DNA from: JAGLOK01 sp963676355
GTDB lineage: Bacteria; Bacillota; Clostridia; Christensenellales; UMGS416
Direction: 5' to 3'
DNA: 64,000 bases
Assembly: GCA_963676355.1 (NCBI GenBank)
Contig: OY781093.1
Location: 1,984,001-2,048,000, forward strand
The translations under genes and the position numbers were made by a program. Of this stretch, positions 60,210 to 64,000 are shown in pieces (the stretch's first letter is position 1; every line of letters begins with the position of its first letter). The notes beneath the pieces were generated by a model. It was not told the DNA's origin, ran no database searches, and saw only the letters and a list, made by a program, of their open reading frames with translations.

Positions 60210-61451
60210 ATGAAAAATAATCAAATCAATTTAAATGAAGCTGAAATATCACTGAAAAATATTTTTAAGGCAATTAGTGATACCGAACTTATAAATCAAA
60301 AAAAAATAATTGATGCGTTTCGTGAAAACCGAGTTGAGGGGCGTCATTTTTATCCTTCAACAGGCTATGGTTATGATGACACATCAAGAGAGAAGCTTGA
60401 CAATGTGTTTGCACAGGTATTTGGTGCGCAGAGTGCATTTGTACGCCCACACTTCGCAAGTGCCACACACGCCATCACACTGGCTTTAAGAGCTCTTTTA
60501 TGTCCCGGAGATTTCATTCTGTCCATAACCGGAAAACCTTATGACACAATTGCAACTGCAATAGGAGTTGAAGGCGAGCACCAAAATACTTTGATTAAAA
60601 GGGGAGTGCTTTATAACGATATTCCTCTTAAAAATGGTATTGGAATTGATGAAGAAAAAGTTTTAAGTGAGATAGAAAAAAATAATCCAAAGCTAGTCTT
60701 TATTCAACGTTCGCGCGGATATGAGTGGCGCAGGGCATTATCTGTTGAAGATATTGGTGATATAACGAAAAAAATTAAAAAAATAAATAAAGATATAATT
60801 GTCTTTGTTGATAATTGTTATGGCGAGTTTACACAAGAAAAAGAGCCTATAGAATTTGGAGCTGATATTATCTGTGGCTCACTTATTAAAAATGCCGGCG
60901 GTGGAATAGCTCCAACGGGAGCTTATATTGCAGGAGGCGAAAAGTATATCAATTTAATTAAAGACTTTTTCACTTCCCCAGGCACAGGATCTGAAATTGG
61001 TTCGTATGAAGCAAGCTTCAGGCCCTTTTTTCAAGGATTATTTATGGCTCCACACACTGTAGCGGAGGCTTTAAGGGGTGCATGTCTTTTTGCTTATTGC
61101 TATGAAAGCCTTGGGTATGATGTTATGCCCAAAGCTGATGAAAGTCGATTTGACATCACACAAAGCATAAAATTGAGTTCTGAAAGGGAAGTGGTAGAGT
61201 TTTGCAGAAGCATACAAAAAACCTCCCCTGTGGATGCACATGTAGTTCCTGAGCCGTGGGATATGCCTGGATATTCGGATAAGGTTATTATGGCTGCCGG
61301 AACATTCGTGCAAGGCGCTTCAATTGAACTTTCAGCAGATGCTCCAATAAAAAAACCTTATATAGTATATTTACAGGGTGGACTCACTTACGCACATATT
61401 AAAATAGCCCTCAAGGAAACCCTTGAGAGCATAGGTGTCAAAGTTATATAA
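60210..61451 (+). CDS. Methionine gamma-lyase family (YnbB-like) PLP protein
   Basis: A fold type I PLP enzyme of the family once called aluminium-resistance protein. The PLP lysine is probably in ICGSLIKNAGGG, the aspartate in FVDNCYGEF, and the phosphate loop near RPHFASATHAITLAL. Further conserved text: FYPSTGYGYDD and SRGYEWRRAL. Downstream of hfq and upstream of lexA is its usual Firmicute location. The actual substrate is uncertain. No ribosome site is visible before ATG 60210, and it starts 12 bases after the hfq terminator, so its expression is unclear. Confidence 0.88.
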   Translation: MKNNQINLNEAEISLKNIFKAISDTELINQKKIIDAFRENRVEGRHFYPSTGYGYDDTSREKLDNVFAQVFGAQSAFVRPHFASATHAITLALRALLCPGDFILSITGKPYDTIATAIGVEGEHQNTLIKRGVLYNDIPLKNGIGIDEEKVLSEIEKNNPKLVFIQRSRGYEWRRALSVEDIGDITKKIKKINKDIIVFVDNCYGEFTQEKEPIEFGADIICGSLIKNAGGGIAPTGAYIAGGEKYINLIKDFFTSPGTGSEIGSYEASFRPFFQGLFMAPHTVAEALRGACLFAYCYESLGYDVMPKADESRFDITQSIKLSSEREVVEFCRSIQKTSPVDAHVVPEPWDMPGYSDKVIMAAGTFVQGASIELSADAPIKKPYIVYLQGGLTYAHIKIALKETLESIGVKVI

Positions 61452-61453
61452 AG

Positions 61454-62086
61454 CTATCTGATTCTTCGATAAAGTCCTGTGACTTTGCCTAAAATATCCA
61501 CTTCATTTGCGGGGAAAATAAAAGGATCGAGCGCTTCGTTTTCAGGTTGAAGTCTTATATTTCTGCCTTCCTGATAGAAACGCTTAACTGTAGCTTCGCT
61601 TTCGGTGCTATTAATCATTGCAACTACTATATCACCGTCATCAGCATAGTTTTGCTTGCGCACAACAATGAAATCATTGTCATAAATGCCTGCATCAATC
61701 ATGCTGTCGCCGGAAACCTGAAGAACATAAGATGCTTCATCGCGCACAAAAGACTGTGGCAATGGTACATATTCCTCAATGTTTTCAGTCGCCAGTATAG
61801 GTTCCCCGGCTGTAACTTTACCTACAAGGGGAATACTCATCACCTTTGCTCTGGCTTCGGATTCATAATCCAGCACTTCTATAGCTCGCGGCTTGCTTTC
61901 ATCACGACGAATAAGTCCCTTTTTTTCAAGACGCTGAAGATGTCCGTGAACTGTGGACGTGGATTTTAAATCAACCGCATCACAAATATCTCGAACTGTG
62001 GGCGGATAGCCCTTGTCGTCTATATAATCTTTAATGTAAAGGAAAATCTTGCGTTGCTTTCCGCTTAAATCATTGATATCATACAT
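61454..62086 (-). CDS. lexA: SOS repressor LexA
   Basis: An N-terminal winged helix (residues ~1-65: RDICDAVDLKSTSTVHGHLQ) is joined to the self-cleaving S24 domain. The cleavage bond is Ala93-Gly94 in VTAGEP, the nucleophile Ser128 in GDSM and the base Lys168 in ATVKRF. RecA-stimulated cleavage releases the SOS genes. A LexA box overlaps its own -35, so it is autoregulated. A GGAGG site (minus strand) precedes the ATG. Confidence 0.97.
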   Translation of the reverse strand: MYDINDLSGKQRKIFLYIKDYIDDKGYPPTVRDICDAVDLKSTSTVHGHLQRLEKKGLIRRDESKPRAIEVLDYESEARAKVMSIPLVGKVTAGEPILATENIEEYVPLPQSFVRDEASYVLQVSGDSMIDAGIYDNDFIVVRKQNYADDGDIVVAMINSTESEATVKRFYQEGRNIRLQPENEALDPFIFPANEVDILGKVTGLYRRIR

Positions 62087-62096
62087 ATTGAACCTC

Positions 62097-62144
62097 CTGA
62101 CAGAATAATATCACATATATACTATAAAGTCAAACGGATGTTCG
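62097..62144. promoter_or_regulatory. Divergent lexA promoter region with SOS box
   Basis: On the minus strand TTGACT (62133-62128) and TATTAT (62110-62105) are 17 bases apart and drive lexA. CGAACATCCGTTTG (62144-62131) is a one-mismatch match to the Gram-positive LexA box CGAAC-N4-GTTCG and overlaps the -35. On the plus strand CTGACA (62097-62102) and TACTAT (62120-62125), 17 apart, could drive the small gene at 62169, with the same box just downstream of its -10. Confidence 0.75.
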
Positions 62145-62168
62145 TATTAACAAAATGGAATGTATGCT

Positions 62169-62330
62169 ATGAAAAAATGTGTTTTAGAAGATAAAACTTG
62201 TATTGAATGCGGCGAGTGCGATATTTGCGATCTTGACAGAAATAAAATCTGTGACAGCTGCGGCAAATGCATTGAGCCTGATACAGAATATTTAGAAGTT
62301 AAGATTGATGAGATTATAGGTGGGGATTAA
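62169..62330 (+). CDS. Small cysteine-rich protein of unknown function
   Basis: A 53-residue protein has eight cysteines in CxxC-type spacing: CIECGECDIC in the first half and CDSCGKC in the second, with one more near each. The rest is acidic (EVKIDEIIGGD). The pattern suggests a zinc ribbon or Fe-S binding protein. It is too short for many gene finders, but the composition, the clean stop and the shared SOS-box control region with lexA argue that it is real. The ribosome site is weak (GGAA). It ends two bases before the convergent recombinase gene. Confidence 0.6.
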   Translation: MKKCVLEDKTCIECGECDICDLDRNKICDSCGKCIEPDTEYLEVKIDEIIGGD

Positions 62331-62332
62331 AG

Positions 62333-63358
62333 CTAATCATCTGTTAGCGGGACTTTATTTGCGGCTTTTTTTCGCAATTCATCGCTCATTTTGGCGTAAT
62401 GTTTGGTTGTTGTATTGACATCCTTGTGTCCTAAAACATCTGCGACTAAATATATGTCCTGAGTATTCTGATAAAGCCTTGTACCGTAAGTAGAGCGAAA
62501 TTTGTGAGGGGATATCTTTTTAACGATTCCAGCTGCTTTCTTATAATTTGCTACAAAATGCTGAACAGCTCTTACGCTTATTCGGTTATTCTGGCTTGAA
62601 AGAAAGAAAGCTTTTTCGTGACCGGGGTTGGGTTTTACGTCTTTACGATCTTGTAGATAATCCAGCAAATACTCTGATATTTCATGAGAAAAATATAAAA
62701 TAGCCTCATTTCCGCCTTTTCGGGTTATCTTAAACATTCCGGTTTTAAAATCCACATCTTCAAGATTTAAACCTACACACTCTGAAATTCTTATGCCGGT
62801 GCCAAGCAAAAGTGCGAAAATTGCCAAATCACGACTTCTGGTTTTCTCATTCCATGATTTACCATTTCCTGCCAAGTTAGAGCCATTTTTTACTGTATCA
62901 AACAATCGCTTAATTTCGTCAGAATCAAGCGTTGTAATTGCTTTATCCTTTATTTTGGGGACATCAACAAGTGCCGTGACATCACGTTCTATAAGCTGAC
63001 GCTTATATAAAAAACGATAGAAAGCGCGGATTGTGGTAATTTTACGTTTTTTGCCGGCATTCTGATTTGAACGTTCAATTGTTTTATCATCAATTTTAAC
63101 TGAATATGAGGATATATGTTCAAGAAACATATCAATATCACGAGGTTTAACACGCTTTAAATCATCAATGGTATAATCAACAGGTTTTTTATCAAAGCCG
63201 GGAATGTACTCGTTCAGAAAATTAAAAAAAAGCTTTAGGTCGTGTACATAGTTAAGACGTGTAAGCTCGGAGGTGCGTTGTGAAACTGAAGAGATAAAGT
63301 CAAAACACAGCTCAGGGAGCTGCATGAGAATTTCACGTTGTTTGTCACGATTAGTCAT
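62333..63358 (-). CDS. Tyrosine recombinase (XerC/XerD-like)
   Basis: An N-terminal SAM-like core-binding domain (~15-120) is followed by the catalytic domain. The first Arg is in LGTGIRISECVGL, HxxR in SPHKFRSTYGTRL, and the H/W-position and tyrosine in LGHKDVNTTTKHYAK. At 341 residues it is slightly longer than XerC/D (~300) and close to the single-recombinase XerS type. It could be the chromosome-dimer resolvase or a site-specific recombinase of another element. It lies next to lexA with no phage genes around. A long palindrome covers its transcription start. Confidence 0.9.
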   Translation of the reverse strand: MTNRDKQREILMQLPELCFDFISSVSQRTSELTRLNYVHDLKLFFNFLNEYIPGFDKKPVDYTIDDLKRVKPRDIDMFLEHISSYSVKIDDKTIERSNQNAGKKRKITTIRAFYRFLYKRQLIERDVTALVDVPKIKDKAITTLDSDEIKRLFDTVKNGSNLAGNGKSWNEKTRSRDLAIFALLLGTGIRISECVGLNLEDVDFKTGMFKITRKGGNEAILYFSHEISEYLLDYLQDRKDVKPNPGHEKAFFLSSQNNRISVRAVQHFVANYKKAAGIVKKISPHKFRSTYGTRLYQNTQDIYLVADVLGHKDVNTTTKHYAKMSDELRKKAANKVPLTDD

Positions 63359-63391
63359 AAAATTAGCCTTTTTACCTTCAAATACGATGTA

Positions 63392-63425
63392 TCTTGTCGT
63401 AAAACCTGCGTTTTACGACAAGATT
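63392..63425. repeat. Perfect 15-bp-arm inverted repeat at the recombinase transcription start
   Basis: ATCTTGTCGTAAAAC (63392-63406) and GTTTTACGACAAGAT (63411-63425) are exact inverse complements around CTGC. There is no T-run on either side, so it is not a normal terminator. It lies directly downstream of the -10 of the recombinase promoter. Confidence 0.85.
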
Positions 63426-63426
63426 A

Positions 63427-63455
63427 TTATATCTGTAAATAGGATTTTAGTCAAG
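63427..63455 (-). promoter_or_regulatory. Promoter of the tyrosine recombinase gene
   Basis: On the minus strand TTGACT (63455-63450) and TATAAT (63432-63427) are exactly 17 bases apart. Transcription should begin near 63420, inside the palindrome. Confidence 0.7.
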
Positions 63456-63507
63456 CGCTCTTCCCTGTTTTTCCATTTGCACGTGTTTACCTAATTTAAT
63501 TGTATCT

Positions 63508-64000
63508 TTATATTGCAATCAAAAAGTATTGAAACATTGCCCCGCCTTCATATTTTCTTATTTTATCAATATGAAAATGTTTTTGTATAATTTTTTCGAA
63601 GTCTTGCGAAGTAATATTAAACCTATCGGGACGACCAAGGTACTCCTCTATTTTCATCATTACTTTGCAAGCTGGGCTTTTGATATCAGGAATATCGAGA
63701 ACTATTTTCCCGCCTGTTTTTAATATTCGGTGGAATTCTTCTGTGGATGCCTTAATAAAGTCCTTCTCAAAGTATTCCAATACACCTATGCATGCGGCAA
63801 TATCGAAAAAGTTATCTGTAAAAGGTGTATCGTGGACGCTGCCGCAATGTAGAGCCCCGAATGGAATACTATTCTTGTTAACATATTCTGACAGGAGTTT
63901 GATGGTTTTGGGACTGATGTCAATGCCATAGTACTTTGATGGCCATTTATCATATCCCTTAAACATAAGATTTAAATTGCATCCAAGATCGATAAATTTA
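63508..64000 (-). CDS. Class I SAM-dependent methyltransferase, 5' part outside the window
   Basis: The frame stays open to the right edge, and the first visible residues (FIDLGCNLNL) are motif I of a class I methyltransferase, so the N-terminal part is missing. YGIDISPKTIKLL (acidic residue binding the ribose), FFDIAACIGVLEYF (motif IV region) and RILKTGGKIVLDIP (motif post-I/VI) follow. The target is unknown. It ends with a C-terminal basic/hydrophobic piece (GGAMFQYFLIAI). A frame starting at ATG 63966 would cut off motif I and is not the true start. Confidence 0.82.
   Translation of the reverse strand, partial: KFIDLGCNLNLMFKGYDKWPSKYYGIDISPKTIKLLSEYVNKNSIPFGALHCGSVHDTPFTDNFFDIAACIGVLEYFEKDFIKASTEEFHRILKTGGKIVLDIPDIKSPACKVMMKIEEYLGRPDRFNITSQDFEKIIQKHFHIDKIRKYEGGAMFQYFLIAI

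Noticed and set aside
62333..63358. Prophage integrase interpretation of the tyrosine recombinase
   Set aside because: No phage genes, excisionase or tRNA attachment site lie next to it, and the surroundings (lexA, methyltransferase) are chromosomal; a Xer-like role is at least as likely.

Overview
The window is a chromosomal segment of an AT-rich, low-GC Gram-positive bacterium, most likely an anaerobic member of the Clostridia. Evidence for this is strong GGAGG ribosome binding sites, frequent TTG/GTG starts, a T-box leader in front of pheST, the hisZ/short-hisG type of histidine operon, an Asp23/Gls24 - DAK2 kinase - recG cluster, and the mutS-mutL-miaA-hfq-methionine gamma-lyase-lexA order. 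The genus cannot be fixed from the sequence alone. Both ends cut genes: the left edge enters a YprB-like RNase H-fold exonuclease, and the right edge leaves inside a SAM-dependent methyltransferase read on the minus strand.

Layout. 1-10.5 kb: exonuclease and TPR protein, SGNH hydrolase, orphan sensor kinase, a DUF5320/DUF134 pair behind a promoter with two copies of a palindrome, a very long class A penicillin-binding protein, and a tandem pair of related membrane proteins. 10.6-14.1 kb: yebC, an Eis-like acetyltransferase, and two overlapping genes of unknown function. 14.2-20.3 kb is accessory in character: tRNA-Gly(CCC) followed by a branched hairpin element, an unknown gene, a gene split by a frameshift at an A7 run, a membrane rhodanese, an ABC-F ribosome-protection gene behind a leader-peptide attenuator, a membrane protein, remnants of a nucleotidyltransferase and of a second ABC-F gene, and an S51 peptidase.

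20.3-27.7 kb: argGH with a palindromic operator, an AT-rich dNTPase-like HD gene with an extra N-terminal region and a cysteine cluster, two related wall-spanning surface proteins, and a zincin. 27.7-32.5 kb: ruvCAB-queA-tgt-yajC, joining Holliday junction processing, queuosine tRNA modification and the Sec accessory protein. 32.6-41.5 kb: VOC protein, DUF4064 protein, aldo/keto reductase, a chemoreceptor with a zinc-binding motif outside the membrane, a cupin, then gls24-DAK2-recG.

41.7-49.2 kb: an aminotransferase and hisZGDBHAF-IE. All visible his steps are present except histidinol-phosphate aminotransferase (hisC) and histidinol phosphatase. 49.2-53 kb: T-box-controlled pheST. 53-64 kb: miaB-mutS-mutL-miaA, hfq, methionine gamma-lyase, lexA with an SOS box shared with a 53-residue cysteine-rich gene, and a tyrosine recombinase whose transcription start region is a perfect 15-bp-arm palindrome.

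Most of the window is ordinary housekeeping sequence. The stretches most worth a second look are the ABC-F leader (16.15-16.48 kb), the element after tRNA-Gly, the dNTPase gene, the recombinase palindrome, the small lexA-linked gene, and the decayed resistance-gene debris at 19.25-19.63 kb. No CRISPR array, intact insertion sequence or rRNA gene was seen.
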